Of a DNA stretch of 64,000 nucleotides, positions 34,856 through 43,638 are shown in pieces. This DNA is from Metaruminococcus_A gallistercoris. GTDB taxonomy: Bacteria; Bacillota; Clostridia; Oscillospirales; Ruminococcaceae. Position numbers and translations under genes: made by a program. Under the pieces are notes generated by a model. That model worked only from the letters and a program-made list of their open reading frames with translations, was not told where the DNA came from and searched no databases. How positions within the stretch are numbered: the stretch's first letter is position 1; every line of letters begins with the position of its first letter. The stretch covers positions 123,298 to 187,297 of the forward strand of contig CAJFNQ010000017.1 in assembly GCA_904394975.1 (NCBI GenBank), written 5' to 3'.

Positions 34856-36721
34856 ATGCTATCAGAAACCAAAAAAATTCTAAAGCCACGTTTGCTTTTG
34901 GCATTTGCAGTTATTTTCGCAATCATTCTGCAAATGGCTGCAATTGCTCCGTCTATAAAGGCAGACGAAAGCAATCCTAGTAATTTTACCGAACTGGCAG
35001 AAGCGATTTATCTTGCGGGCGATTCGGGGCAACCGGAAACTATCACACTGGGAGGAGATATTACATTTGAAGAAAACCTCAGCATCAATTCTAATGTTAC
35101 TCTAACTGCAGAAAAACCAGTAACAATTGAATTGGAAAGTTACAGAATCGAAGTGGCTACCGGTTCTAATTTTACAATTGGAAAAAATGTTACCATTCAT
35201 CAATCATCATCCGCAACAGATCATCCTGTTGCTGTGCGCGACAACGCTATATTAAATATCGAAGAAGGTAAATTATTATCCAGCGCCGCTTCAGGAAGTG
35301 TGTATACCATAGACGCAGTTGGTTCTAACATTCATGTTAATTTAAAAAATGCAACTGTAACGACTTCCAGTCCGAACGGACGCGCCATCTACACAAACAC
35401 CCCGGAAAACGACATAATCATTGAAGACAGCACTATTACTGCCAATACAGAAGGCGGTTATGCCATCTACCGTGGAAACTATCAGCTTCGCGGAAATACA
35501 TCTCTTACTGGTAAAATCGGAAGCTCAGGTACAAGCCTTTACGATTTTCGTTCTGTTTCAGTAAATGCTGTACCCGGAACAGATACATACAAAAACGGTG
35601 ATTACATCACCTTGGAAAAAACAGGTGATGGGAAAGAGCTTGCGGCCGGATGCAAGATTTACTATACCGTAGACGGAAGTGACCCGCGTACTTCGGATAC
35701 AGCAATTGAATACACGCAAAAATTCCGCGTACCGCTTGGCACAATTGTTAAAGCCACACTTAAAACCGATCGATTTGCCGGAAGCCTTTACGAATTTGAT
35801 TACAGCAAAGACCACGATACCGTACCTGGAACAGTACAGTCGTTTGATTCCCTTCCTAAAATTACCGTCCCTCTTTATACATCTTCAGAAGACCTGGGCC
35901 TTCCAACAGCTATGATCATAAAATTAAGTGACGGTCGCGAAAAATATGTTGCTGTTAATTGGGACATCTCTTCTTATGACAGCAGTAAAATTGACACTTA
36001 CACATTATCCGGTACATTCGAACTTCCCGACTACATTACTAATCCGAATCAAATTAAAGCAAGTATCAATGTAGAAGTAATTGTAGCAGAAATTTCCGAT
36101 TTCAACGCAAAATCCGCTAACTTTCTGAAAGAAGGAAAAACAAGTGTTGAAAAAGATGCAGCTGTGCTGACCCTTTCCTCAAAGGGCGGAGATGCCGCAC
36201 CGGTATACACACTCACTCAGAATTTTGAAACCGACAACAATAAATTTTATATCAAGAATAACGAAGTACTTGTCAAAGATTCCGCGCTAACTGCCGGAGA
36301 TTATAAAGTTGAAGTGAAAGTAACCGCTGGCATTAAAAGTCAAATCGCTAGTTTTCAGTTCTCGGTTGATGCGGCGGATCCAATTTACCAGATCAGCAAT
36401 CCTTATGAAGGAATTGATTGGGACAGCGTTTTTCAGGTAAAAGCAGCGCTGCATAATCATACTGTAAACACAAACGCACCGATTGGAGAATGGAGTGACG
36501 GTGTATCCGGCACGGTTGATTCCCGCGTTCCGGTTTACGAAAGCCTTGATTACGAAGCAGTTGCTATTACTGATCATGATTACGTTTCCTACCCATGGAA
36601 TGAATTCGGATTAGAAAATTCCGGTCTTATTTCTATAGCTGGTAACGAACTTAGTAAAAACGCCCATATTTTAAGCTGCTTCTGCACCTACTTTGATCAA
36701 AAGGCGTCGGAACATCTGTGA
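34856..36721 (+). CDS. Secreted PHP-domain (CehA/McbA-like) protein, N-terminal part of a frameshifted gene
   Basis: A 621-residue product with a signal peptide (hydrophobic LLLAFAVIFAIILQMAAI, likely cut after SIKA36). A beta-helix-like region follows (about 45-225, runs of N, T, I), then a chitobiase-like segment (YYTVDGSDPRTSDTAIEYT), a bacterial Ig-like domain (about 335-415, LPTAMIIKLSDG and NWDISSYDSSK), a cadherin-like stretch, and a PHP metallohydrolase domain from about 520 with HNH (about 532) and TDHD (about 571). It stops at TGA 36719. The rest of the PHP domain continues in the -1 frame from 36718. The two parts look like one gene of roughly 1,080 codons that lost one base between 36694 and 36721. 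Substrate unknown. Confidence 0.85.
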   Translation: MLSETKKILKPRLLLAFAVIFAIILQMAAIAPSIKADESNPSNFTELAEAIYLAGDSGQPETITLGGDITFEENLSINSNVTLTAEKPVTIELESYRIEVATGSNFTIGKNVTIHQSSSATDHPVAVRDNAILNIEEGKLLSSAASGSVYTIDAVGSNIHVNLKNATVTTSSPNGRAIYTNTPENDIIIEDSTITANTEGGYAIYRGNYQLRGNTSLTGKIGSSGTSLYDFRSVSVNAVPGTDTYKNGDYITLEKTGDGKELAAGCKIYYTVDGSDPRTSDTAIEYTQKFRVPLGTIVKATLKTDRFAGSLYEFDYSKDHDTVPGTVQSFDSLPKITVPLYTSSEDLGLPTAMIIKLSDGREKYVAVNWDISSYDSSKIDTYTLSGTFELPDYITNPNQIKASINVEVIVAEISDFNAKSANFLKEGKTSVEKDAAVLTLSSKGGDAAPVYTLTQNFETDNNKFYIKNNEVLVKDSALTAGDYKVEVKVTAGIKSQIASFQFSVDAADPIYQISNPYEGIDWDSVFQVKAALHNHTVNTNAPIGEWSDGVSGTVDSRVPVYESLDYEAVAITDHDYVSYPWNEFGLENSGLISIAGNELSKNAHILSCFCTYFDQKASEHL

Positions 36722-38094
36722 CAAATGGCATGATAAAAAACATTGAGAATGTTGAAGAAATGGGTGGATTTTTGTACATTGCCCATCCGAACCGCAGCGG
36801 CGGGGCTACGCAGGATCCTGATTATGACCTTGAACTGCTTAAGTATCCTCAGGTACGGGAAATCGAAGTCTTAAACGCAGGCCAATTCACAAATAATCAC
36901 AGCGAAGACCTGTGGGATACCCTGTTGACGCAAACCATGCCCAATAGACCAATCTGGGGAACTGCTTCAGATGACTCACACTCCGATGGCACTTCTACCA
37001 TTGGCACCGGCTGGACCTACCTGTTATTACCAGAAAAAACAGAAGCAGCCACAAAAGAAGCCATGATCAACGGACAAACCTACTTTTCTTCCTGGCGTGT
37101 TGTGAAAGGACAGGATGATAACAAAGAAAATCCGAATGTACCTGCTCCTACCATTGAAAATATTACTGTTGACAATAATAAAGGTGCAATTACAATCACT
37201 GCCAAAGACGTTTCAAAAATTGAATGGATTTCAGAAAACGGAAATATTGTTGCAACTGGAAACACGGTCAATGTTAATACAACACCCGGTGCAGCTAAAT
37301 ACATTCGCGCCAGAATGTTCGGCGAAGGCGGTCAAACAATGACACAGCTGTTTGGTTTGCTGGACTCTACAAATCCAGATACCGTCGCGCCTGAAATCAA
37401 TGTAAACGGGAAAGTTCCCGAAAACGGTACTGTTGGTTCCGCTGTATCTATTCCCACCGCCACAGCGACTGATGATCAAGATGGCGCTGTCTTTGCTTAC
37501 GCATCGGTATACAACGCACGCGGAGAACTTGTAAACACAATGGATAACAGTTTTACTCCGCAAACAGGCGGCACTTATACTGTCACTTATCGTGCAAAAG
37601 ACGCTTTCCAAAATGTTGCAGAGGTTTCCTTTAAAGCGAAAATTCCAGACACTGTTAAACCCGAAATTGCTGTTTCAAATGTTCCCAGCACTGGAATGGT
37701 CGGTAAGATGATTCAGTTACCCGAAGCTGTCGTAACAGACGACGTAAGCCTTAATCTTACTGCTAATATTTTGGTAAGCGGACCAAAAGGCGAACAGATT
37801 ACATTAAATAACAGCTCGTTTATTCCGCAAACTGCAGGAATTTATACAGTAACCTATTCAGCAGTTGATGAAGACAACAATCGCAACAGTTTGAGCTTTG
37901 AAATTAACGTTGTGCTACAGCAATCTCAGACAGATACCGATAACACACAACAGCCGAATGAAACTGAAACCGCTAAGACCGGAGAATCCAAAAACATAGG
38001 TTGGTTCTTTACCACTGTCCTCGGTTCCGCAGTAGCGTTAATCTTAATTTTACAATACAGAAAAAACCGCAAAACAAGTTCAACAAATCAATAA
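36718..38094 (+). CDS. Secreted PHP-domain protein, C-terminal part of a frameshifted gene
   Basis: A 458-codon frame starting at a GTG overlapping the previous stop by 4 bp (GTGA). It supplies the missing second half of the PHP fold: GGFLYIAHPNRSGG and WGTASDDSHSDG carry His/Asp metal ligands. Two tandem Ig-like repeats follow (about 220-310 and 315-400; each has PEI, FxPQTxGxYTVTY). A Thr/Glu-rich linker leads to TAKTGES, a hydrophobic helix (WFFTTVLGSAVALILIL) and a basic tail. That is a sortase-like cell-wall anchor with a poor LPxTG match. No good ribosome binding site precedes the GTG, so separate translation is doubtful. Confidence 0.82.
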   Translation: MTNGMIKNIENVEEMGGFLYIAHPNRSGGATQDPDYDLELLKYPQVREIEVLNAGQFTNNHSEDLWDTLLTQTMPNRPIWGTASDDSHSDGTSTIGTGWTYLLLPEKTEAATKEAMINGQTYFSSWRVVKGQDDNKENPNVPAPTIENITVDNNKGAITITAKDVSKIEWISENGNIVATGNTVNVNTTPGAAKYIRARMFGEGGQTMTQLFGLLDSTNPDTVAPEINVNGKVPENGTVGSAVSIPTATATDDQDGAVFAYASVYNARGELVNTMDNSFTPQTGGTYTVTYRAKDAFQNVAEVSFKAKIPDTVKPEIAVSNVPSTGMVGKMIQLPEAVVTDDVSLNLTANILVSGPKGEQITLNNSSFIPQTAGIYTVTYSAVDEDNNRNSLSFEINVVLQQSQTDTDNTQQPNETETAKTGESKNIGWFFTTVLGSAVALILILQYRKNRKTSSTNQ

Positions 38095-38125
38095 AACGTA
38101 ATCACTAAAATAGCGCGCTTATCAC

Positions 38126-38157
38126 AAAAATGCTCGGTTACATAACCGAGCATTTTT
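38126..38157 (+). terminator. Terminator of the PHP-protein gene
   Basis: AAAAATGCTCGGTTA (38126-38140) pairs with TAACCGAGCATTTTT (38143-38157), ending in a T run, 31 bp after the stop. Confidence 0.88.
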
Positions 38158-38160
38158 ATA

Positions 38161-38425
38161 TTCTCATGGGATTTGAGCTGTTTTTCTTTTCCCTTTATTC
38201 TCCCTTATTTTCCTTCTCTTTTCCCTATTCTCTTCTTAGAATGAAAAGGTATTCCATTTAAAAAATCGCCTGAAAACGGGGCTGTCAGCGTCTCAAATCA
38301 TATCCTTTTACTCATTTGGCTTCTGTGGGACGTGACCGGCTCCTTTTTCTGATGACATTTAGAGGGACCGAGTTCTCTCCCCAAGAGAGTGCGGGGGCAA
38401 GCCCCTTCTCTATGTGTTTTTGGGC
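38161..38425. other. Unexplained intergenic region with a pyrimidine tract and small palindromes
   Basis: No ORF or gene is supported. Positions 38181-38236 of the plus strand are almost entirely C/T with a few A. GATTTGAG (38170-38177) is complementary to CTCAAATC (38292-38299). Two compact hairpins follow: CTCTC/GAGAG (38375-38389) and GGGGC/GCCCC (38394-38405). It could be a decayed repeat element or an untranscribed spacer between two facing terminators. Confidence 0.4.
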
Positions 38426-38460
38426 AATAAAAAAGAGCCTATTCCTTTCGGAATAAGCTC
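38426..38460 (-). terminator. Terminator of rpsB-tsf
   Basis: Minus-strand GAGCTTATTCC (38460-38450), loop GAAA, GGAATAGGCTC (38445-38435), followed by TTTTTT. It lies about 95 bp after the tsf stop. Confidence 0.9.
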
Positions 38461-38555
38461 AATTTTCTATTGTTTTTACTTGTGTTGTCTGCTGTGCTTT
38501 GGACAATATAGATCGCACAACACGACAAAATAGATTACACGCTTACAGCAAATAA

Positions 38556-39464
38556 TTATTTAATCATATTTGCAACTTCATCAGCAAAGTTGTCATTTCT
38601 CTTTTCAAGGCCTTCGCCCTTTTCAAAGCGAACAAAATTGATTACTTCGATCTTGCCGCCGAGCTCTTTAGCAACATTTGCAACGTATTTTGCAACGGTA
38701 AGATCGTTGTCTTTAATGAACTCCTGATCCAGCAGGCAAACTTCTTTATAGAACTTATTAATACGGCCAGCAACCATCTTTTCAGCAATGTTAGCCGGTT
38801 TACCCTCGTTCATTGCCTGAACAGTCAGAATCTCTTTTTCTTTTTCAATTACGTCAGACGGAACAGCGTCACGGTTAAGGTACTGCGGGTTAGCAGCAGC
38901 AATCTGCATTGCAACGTCTTTTCCACATGCAACAAACTCAGCTTTATCCGCAACATCGGTATCAAACTGTACCATAACACCGATACGGCCATCGCCATGA
39001 ACATAAGAAACGAGGCTGCCTTCAAAGCGAGCAAAACGACGAATTTTCATATTCTCGCCAATGGTAAGAATTTTTTCGCGAAGAGCTTCCGCAACAGTAT
39101 CATTTCCGCCTGCGATTTTGCAATTAGCAAGAGCGTCAACATCTGCCGGATTCTCGTCAATGATTGTCTTAGCGATTGCGTTAACAAAGCTTACAAACTC
39201 TGCGTTTTTTGCAACGAAGTCGGTTTCAGCGTTTACTTCAAGAACAACGCCAACTTTTTTCGCATCGTCAACAACAGAAACAACCAAACCTTCAGCCGCA
39301 ATTCTTCCAGCTTTTTTCGCAGCAGCAGCAAGGCCTTTCTCACGAAGAAGCTCAATTGCTTTATCCATATCACCATTTGCTTCGGTAAGAGCTTTTTTGC
39401 AGTCCATCATACCGCAGCCGGTTCTTTCACGCAAGCTCTGAACGTCTTTTGCAGTAAAATTCAT
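38556..39464 (-). CDS. tsf: Translation elongation factor Ts
   Basis: Nucleotide-exchange factor for EF-Tu. The product has the N-terminal UBA-like part with RERTGCGMMDCKKALTEANGD, the core GRIAAEGLVV and EVNAETDFVAKN, and the C-terminal module (LLDQEFIKDNDLTVAKYV). ATG 39464 (302 residues) is preferred over an ATG three codons earlier because AAAGGA is 9 nt from it. Confidence 0.97.
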   Translation of the reverse strand: MNFTAKDVQSLRERTGCGMMDCKKALTEANGDMDKAIELLREKGLAAAAKKAGRIAAEGLVVSVVDDAKKVGVVLEVNAETDFVAKNAEFVSFVNAIAKTIIDENPADVDALANCKIAGGNDTVAEALREKILTIGENMKIRRFARFEGSLVSYVHGDGRIGVMVQFDTDVADKAEFVACGKDVAMQIAAANPQYLNRDAVPSDVIEKEKEILTVQAMNEGKPANIAEKMVAGRINKFYKEVCLLDQEFIKDNDLTVAKYVANVAKELGGKIEVINFVRFEKGEGLEKRNDNFADEVANMIK

Positions 39465-39547
39465 CTCAAACATTCCTTTCCTTATCGAACAAGTTCAAAA
39501 CATGCCCGTGCAAAAGCGCGGGCATTGTTTTAATTATTGAGCCAAAA

Positions 39548-40300
39548 TTATTCAGCGTCCGCAGCTTCTTCAGAAGCCTCTTCTGCCGCTTCAGCCTCAG
39601 CTTCAGCAGCACCCATCTGACCCTGTCTACCTTCGATTACAGCATCAGCCATTGCGCCGGAAATCAATTTAACAGCACGAATCGCATCATCATTACCCGG
39701 AATGACATAATCAATCTCGTCCGGATCACAGTTGGTATCAACAATCGCGATGATCGGAATACCAAGTCTGCGCGCTTCAGCTACAGCAATTCTTTCTTTT
39801 CTCGGGTCAACAATAAACAGTGCAGACGGAAGCTGCTCCATGTTTTTGATACCACCGAGGAATTTTTCAAGACGCTCAATCTCAAGGTTGAGTTTAACGA
39901 CTTCTTTTTTCGGGAGAAGATCAAAAGTGCCATCTTCCTCCATTGTACGCAGCTGAGCCAGACGATTGATTCTGCGGCGAATGGTCTTAAAGTTTGTCAA
40001 CATACCGCCGAGCCAACGCGCATTGACATAATGCATGCCGCAACGCTCAGCTTCTTCACGAATGGAATCACCAGCCTGCTTTTTGGTTCCAACGAACAGA
40101 ATGGAACCGCCTTCTGCAGCGATGTCGCGGACAGCCATGTAAGCTTCGTCCAACTTTTTAACGGTTTTCTGAAGGTCAATGATATAAATACCATTTCTCT
40201 CCGTAAAAATGTAGGTGGCCATTTTCGGGTTCCATCTTCTTGTCTGATGACCGAAATGTACACCAGCTTCGAGCAGTTGTTTCATAGATACTACTGCCAT
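39548..40300 (-). CDS. rpsB: 30S ribosomal protein S2
   Basis: S2, 250 residues, starting MAVVSMKQLLEAGVHFGHQ, with RRWNPKMATYIF, GTKKQAGDSIREEAERCGM and RLGIPIIAIVDTNCDPD. It has an acidic Ala/Glu-rich tail, as in many Firmicutes. The frame opens to 40384, but GGAGG is 8 nt before the ATG at 40300. A promoter and a roughly 100-nt leader precede it. Confidence 0.97.
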   Translation of the reverse strand: MAVVSMKQLLEAGVHFGHQTRRWNPKMATYIFTERNGIYIIDLQKTVKKLDEAYMAVRDIAAEGGSILFVGTKKQAGDSIREEAERCGMHYVNARWLGGMLTNFKTIRRRINRLAQLRTMEEDGTFDLLPKKEVVKLNLEIERLEKFLGGIKNMEQLPSALFIVDPRKERIAVAEARRLGIPIIAIVDTNCDPDEIDYVIPGNDDAIRAVKLISGAMADAVIEGRQGQMGAAEAEAEAAEEASEEAADAE

Positions 40301-40402
40301 TTTCAATACCTCCATTTTGGTTATTATATCCTCCGCAGTTTCAAACACAGCGGTCAACAATATTGCTGACACCGAGCCATGCAACGACTGCGTGCGTAAT
40401 AC
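40301..40402 (-). promoter_or_regulatory. Structured rpsB leader, possible autoregulatory RNA
   Basis: The minus-strand leader contains GTCAGCAATATTGTTGAC, a near-perfect hairpin (40365-40348 region). It is enclosed by CGCAGT and ACTGCG, which can pair; the latter runs straight into GGAGG upstream of the true ribosome binding site. Ribosomal operons commonly autoregulate this way. No match to a specific Rfam family is claimed. Confidence 0.45.
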
Positions 40403-40408
40403 TGAAAT

Positions 40409-40437
40409 AGTATATCACAGAGAAAATTAAAAATCAA
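40409..40437 (-). promoter_or_regulatory. Promoter of rpsB-tsf
   Basis: Minus-strand TTGATT (40437-40432), 17-bp spacer, TATACT (40414-40409), a strong sigma-A match. Confidence 0.75.
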
Positions 40438-40444
40438 GTACCTA

Positions 40445-41296
40445 TCACAGAGAATTCTGCAGTTTTGCCGCAGTAACTGTATTTTTCATAAGAATGACAC
40501 GGGTCATCGGGCCAACACCGCCAGGTACCGGAGTAATATATCCAGCCACTTTGCTTGCCTCTTCAAAATCAACGTCCCCGCACAGCTTACCATTCGGCAT
40601 TTTAGTCGTGCCGACATCGATTACAACAGCTCCCGGCTTGATCATATCCCCTTTAATCAATTTTGGTTTTCCAACCGCCGCAACAAGAATATCAGCGTTT
40701 CGGCAAACCTCAGCTAAATTTTCGGTTTTTGAATGCGCAATGGTAACTGTTCCGTTTTTATGCAACAGAAGCATTGCCATAGGTTTTCCGACAATATTGC
40801 TGCGCCCTACAACCACACAATTTTTTCCAGAAATTTCGACTCCTGTGGAAGCAATCAGCTCCATACAGCCTGCCGGAGTGCACGGTAAAAAAGAATATGT
40901 ACCTACCATGATCTTCCCTACATTTTGCACATGAAAAGCATCAACGTCTTTTTCGGGTGAAATGGCCGCAATGATCTTATTTTCATCAATCTGCTTTGGA
41001 ACCGGTAACTGCACCAAAATTCCATGAATCGAAGCATCATGATTTAACGTATCAATCAGCTGCAGCAACGCTTCTTCTGAGGTATCCTCCGGCAAAGCGT
41101 ATTCTTTCGAAAGAATACCAAGCTCTTCGCAGTCACGTTTTTTTAAATTCACATAAACACGGGAAGCTGGATCATTTCCCACAATTACTACTGCGAGGCC
41201 AGGGCGTACTCCCTGCGCAGTCATTTGCGCAACCTCTTGTTTAAGGCCTTCTTTAATTTTTGCAGAAATTGTTTTTCCGTCAATGATCTGTGCCAT
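40445..41296 (-). CDS. folD: Bifunctional methylenetetrahydrofolate dehydrogenase/cyclohydrolase
   Basis: Interconverts methylene-, methenyl- and formyl-THF. Motifs: YVNLKKRDCEELGI with the catalytic Lys, VQLPVPKQIDENKI, PCTPAGCMELI and VVGRSNIVGKPMA, then TPVPGGVGPMT. 283 residues. It overlaps lgt by 17 bp and ends the M16-lgt-folD group. Confidence 0.97.
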   Translation of the reverse strand: MAQIIDGKTISAKIKEGLKQEVAQMTAQGVRPGLAVVIVGNDPASRVYVNLKKRDCEELGILSKEYALPEDTSEEALLQLIDTLNHDASIHGILVQLPVPKQIDENKIIAAISPEKDVDAFHVQNVGKIMVGTYSFLPCTPAGCMELIASTGVEISGKNCVVVGRSNIVGKPMAMLLLHKNGTVTIAHSKTENLAEVCRNADILVAAVGKPKLIKGDMIKPGAVVIDVGTTKMPNGKLCGDVDFEEASKVAGYITPVPGGVGPMTRVILMKNTVTAAKLQNSL

Positions 41297-42341
41297 TTTT
41301 CTCTTCCTCCGCCTGTTCTAATTCCTCATCTGCTGATATATCATCTTCATTCTGCTGAGATAACGTTTCTGCCTTTGTCTCAGCATCTGTCTGATTCTCT
41401 TTGTTTTCCCGACTTTTTTTCTTTAATGTTTCATAGCCATACTTTAATACTTCCTGCGCTTCTTGAGTGTCAACATACAACGTTGCATAACGCACATGTG
41501 GATCTCTTCGAATATTCAAACGAACTTTGACCCAGATGATGAACGCAACAACAACAATGACCGCAGCAAGAAGCTGAGAAACGCGAAGCATTCCAAGCAT
41601 CAAACTGTCCGTACGCAAGCCTTCAATGATAAAACGTCCGAATCCATACCAGATGGAGTACAGCAAGAATACTTCGCCATCGAACTTACGGCGTTTATAA
41701 TATAAATTCAATAAAACAAATCCGATTATGCACCACAGTGATTCATAAAAGAATGTAGGATGAACCGGAACGGAAGGATCAACCGTTACACCGTACGCGC
41801 TTAACTCCGTCGCGTGTCTGGTAAGATAATCGCTGATTGCTGTACCAGACATTCCCCACGGAAGAGAAGTATTACAACCAAACGCTTCTGCATTGATGAA
41901 ATTTCCCCAGCGTCCAACCGCCTGCCCAATCAAAAAGCCAAGAGAAGCAAGGTCAAGAACCGGCGCAAACTTTATTTTACGCCAACGCGCCACCAAAGCG
42001 CCAACCAGTATCGCACCAATTAAGCCGCCATAAATTGCCAAACCGCCATTCCAAACCTTAAAAATCTCAAGCGGGTTTTCCAAATAATAGTCCAATTTAA
42101 ATAAAACAAAATACAAACGCGCTCCAATAATACCGCCGATCATTCCTCCCAAAACAATATCAACCAGCCGGTCGGTATCAACCCCAAATGCTTTTGCTCG
42201 CCTAAAGCAATATATAACAGCCAAAATAAAGCCGAGCGCAATAATCAGCGCATACCAATGAACTTCAAGCGAACCAATCGAAAAAGCGATCGGATTAAAA
42301 TTAAACTCCAATCCCAAACCGGGAAACGTAACGTTACGCAT
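41280..42341 (-). CDS. lgt: Prolipoprotein diacylglyceryl transferase
   Basis: Membrane enzyme that attaches diacylglycerol to the lipobox cysteine. It has seven membrane segments, the signature GRWGNFINAEAFG, HPTFFYESLW, and YGFGRFIIEGLRTDS. At 353 residues it is longer than many Lgt proteins because of a charged C-terminal tail of roughly 70 residues (KKKSRENKENQTD, then an acidic end) in the cytoplasm. Confidence 0.96.
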   Translation of the reverse strand: MRNVTFPGLGLEFNFNPIAFSIGSLEVHWYALIIALGFILAVIYCFRRAKAFGVDTDRLVDIVLGGMIGGIIGARLYFVLFKLDYYLENPLEIFKVWNGGLAIYGGLIGAILVGALVARWRKIKFAPVLDLASLGFLIGQAVGRWGNFINAEAFGCNTSLPWGMSGTAISDYLTRHATELSAYGVTVDPSVPVHPTFFYESLWCIIGFVLLNLYYKRRKFDGEVFLLYSIWYGFGRFIIEGLRTDSLMLGMLRVSQLLAAVIVVVAFIIWVKVRLNIRRDPHVRYATLYVDTQEAQEVLKYGYETLKKKSRENKENQTDAETKAETLSQQNEDDISADEELEQAEEEKNGTDH

Positions 42342-42354
42342 AAAATACTCCTTT

Positions 42355-43635
42355 TTAATGCACAGGACTGATTACCGAAAGGGCTGAAAATTGTTCCTGC
42401 AAAGAATCCGCAAGACGATTCACTACATCTTCAAAAGTAACAGCAGCCACTGTTTCAATGACCTCATACAAATCAACATTCTGGAAATGCGCGGTAATCA
42501 GCGAGTTACTCACACTTTCAACGTTATTGAATCCACGAACATAACGGCCGTAAACTGCCTTCTTGGAGGTTTCAAATTCCTCCGGCAAAATGCCATTTTT
42601 TCTGAAACCGGAAATTGCACTGTTTAGTTTTTCATACACTTTATCCGGCTCTCTGGACTCACCGTCAAACAACACAGAAAAATAATTCGGGCCGGTGAAC
42701 AATTCAGAAGAAAACGTAGAATTAATCAAATTCTCGTCATACGCTTCCCTGTAAAAACGGCTTCCCTCACCCGTGATGATCTCCACCAAAATCTCCAATT
42801 CAGCAAGAGCTTTTACAAGTTCTTTGCCACTCAAAGGGCATTCCTTAAAGCCGATATTAAAAAGCGGGACAGCAACCTCCAGTTTATCGGAAATTTTCTT
42901 CTGTGCCACCTCACGAGGTTCTTCTGGCATTTTGGAATCAGCCTGTATTGCCTCATCACCCGGCTTAATGCATTTTTCGACTATCTCAATCGCTTTTTGA
43001 TAATCGAAATTACCTGCAACCGCCAAAACCATATTGTTCGGATGATAAAAGGTTCGGTAACAACGATAAAGCAGTTCTGGCGTAATCTGTGCAATGCTTT
43101 CAACCGTGCCGCCAATATCGACTTTGACCGGATGGTTTTGATACAACGCATTCAACAAATTAAACAAAACACGCCAGCCCGGGCGATCCTGTAACATACG
43201 AATTTCCTGGCCAATAATCCCCTGTTCCTTCTGTACAGTTTTCTCCGTAAAATAAGGAGATTGTACAAAATTAAGCAGCACTTCCAATGATTCTTCAAAA
43301 TGATCTGTACAGGTAAATTCATAACAGGTACGATCAAACGATGTAAATGCATTCGCCGATGCACCGGTTTTAGCAAATAATTCAAACGCATCTACACCGT
43401 TTTCATTTTCGAACAGCTTGTGCTCCAAAAAATGTGCTACGCCTTCCGGAACAGTAATATAATCCTCTGTTTCGTTTGAACGAAACGTCGTATCAATTGA
43501 ACCATAACGGGTTCCAAAAAGCGCATAAGCAGACGAAAAGCCCTTCATGGGATAGAGCAAAACCGTTAAACCGCTTGAATGGATCATTTTATAATAACGT
43601 TCATTCAAACGCTCACTTTTTATTTCTTTCACCAT
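42355..43635 (-). CDS. M16 zinc metallopeptidase, YmfH type (active subunit)
   Basis: A 426-residue insulinase-family protease. The inverted zinc motif HFLEH is in GVAHFLEHKLFENENG, and the downstream Glu lies in the following helix (QEIRML region). Residues 1-200 form the catalytic half and 200-426 the M16C half. It is paired 3 bp downstream of a second M16 gene lacking the zinc motif, as for Bacillus YmfF-YmfH. Physiological substrate unknown. Confidence 0.92.
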   Translation of the reverse strand: MVKEIKSERLNERYYKMIHSSGLTVLLYPMKGFSSAYALFGTRYGSIDTTFRSNETEDYITVPEGVAHFLEHKLFENENGVDAFELFAKTGASANAFTSFDRTCYEFTCTDHFEESLEVLLNFVQSPYFTEKTVQKEQGIIGQEIRMLQDRPGWRVLFNLLNALYQNHPVKVDIGGTVESIAQITPELLYRCYRTFYHPNNMVLAVAGNFDYQKAIEIVEKCIKPGDEAIQADSKMPEEPREVAQKKISDKLEVAVPLFNIGFKECPLSGKELVKALAELEILVEIITGEGSRFYREAYDENLINSTFSSELFTGPNYFSVLFDGESREPDKVYEKLNSAISGFRKNGILPEEFETSKKAVYGRYVRGFNNVESVSNSLITAHFQNVDLYEVIETVAAVTFEDVVNRLADSLQEQFSALSVISPVH

Positions 43636-43638
43636 AAA

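Noticed and set aside
36694..36721. Programmed -1 frameshift in the PHP gene
   Set aside because: No X-XXY-YYZ slippery site and no clear downstream pseudoknot; a plain one-base loss explains the data.
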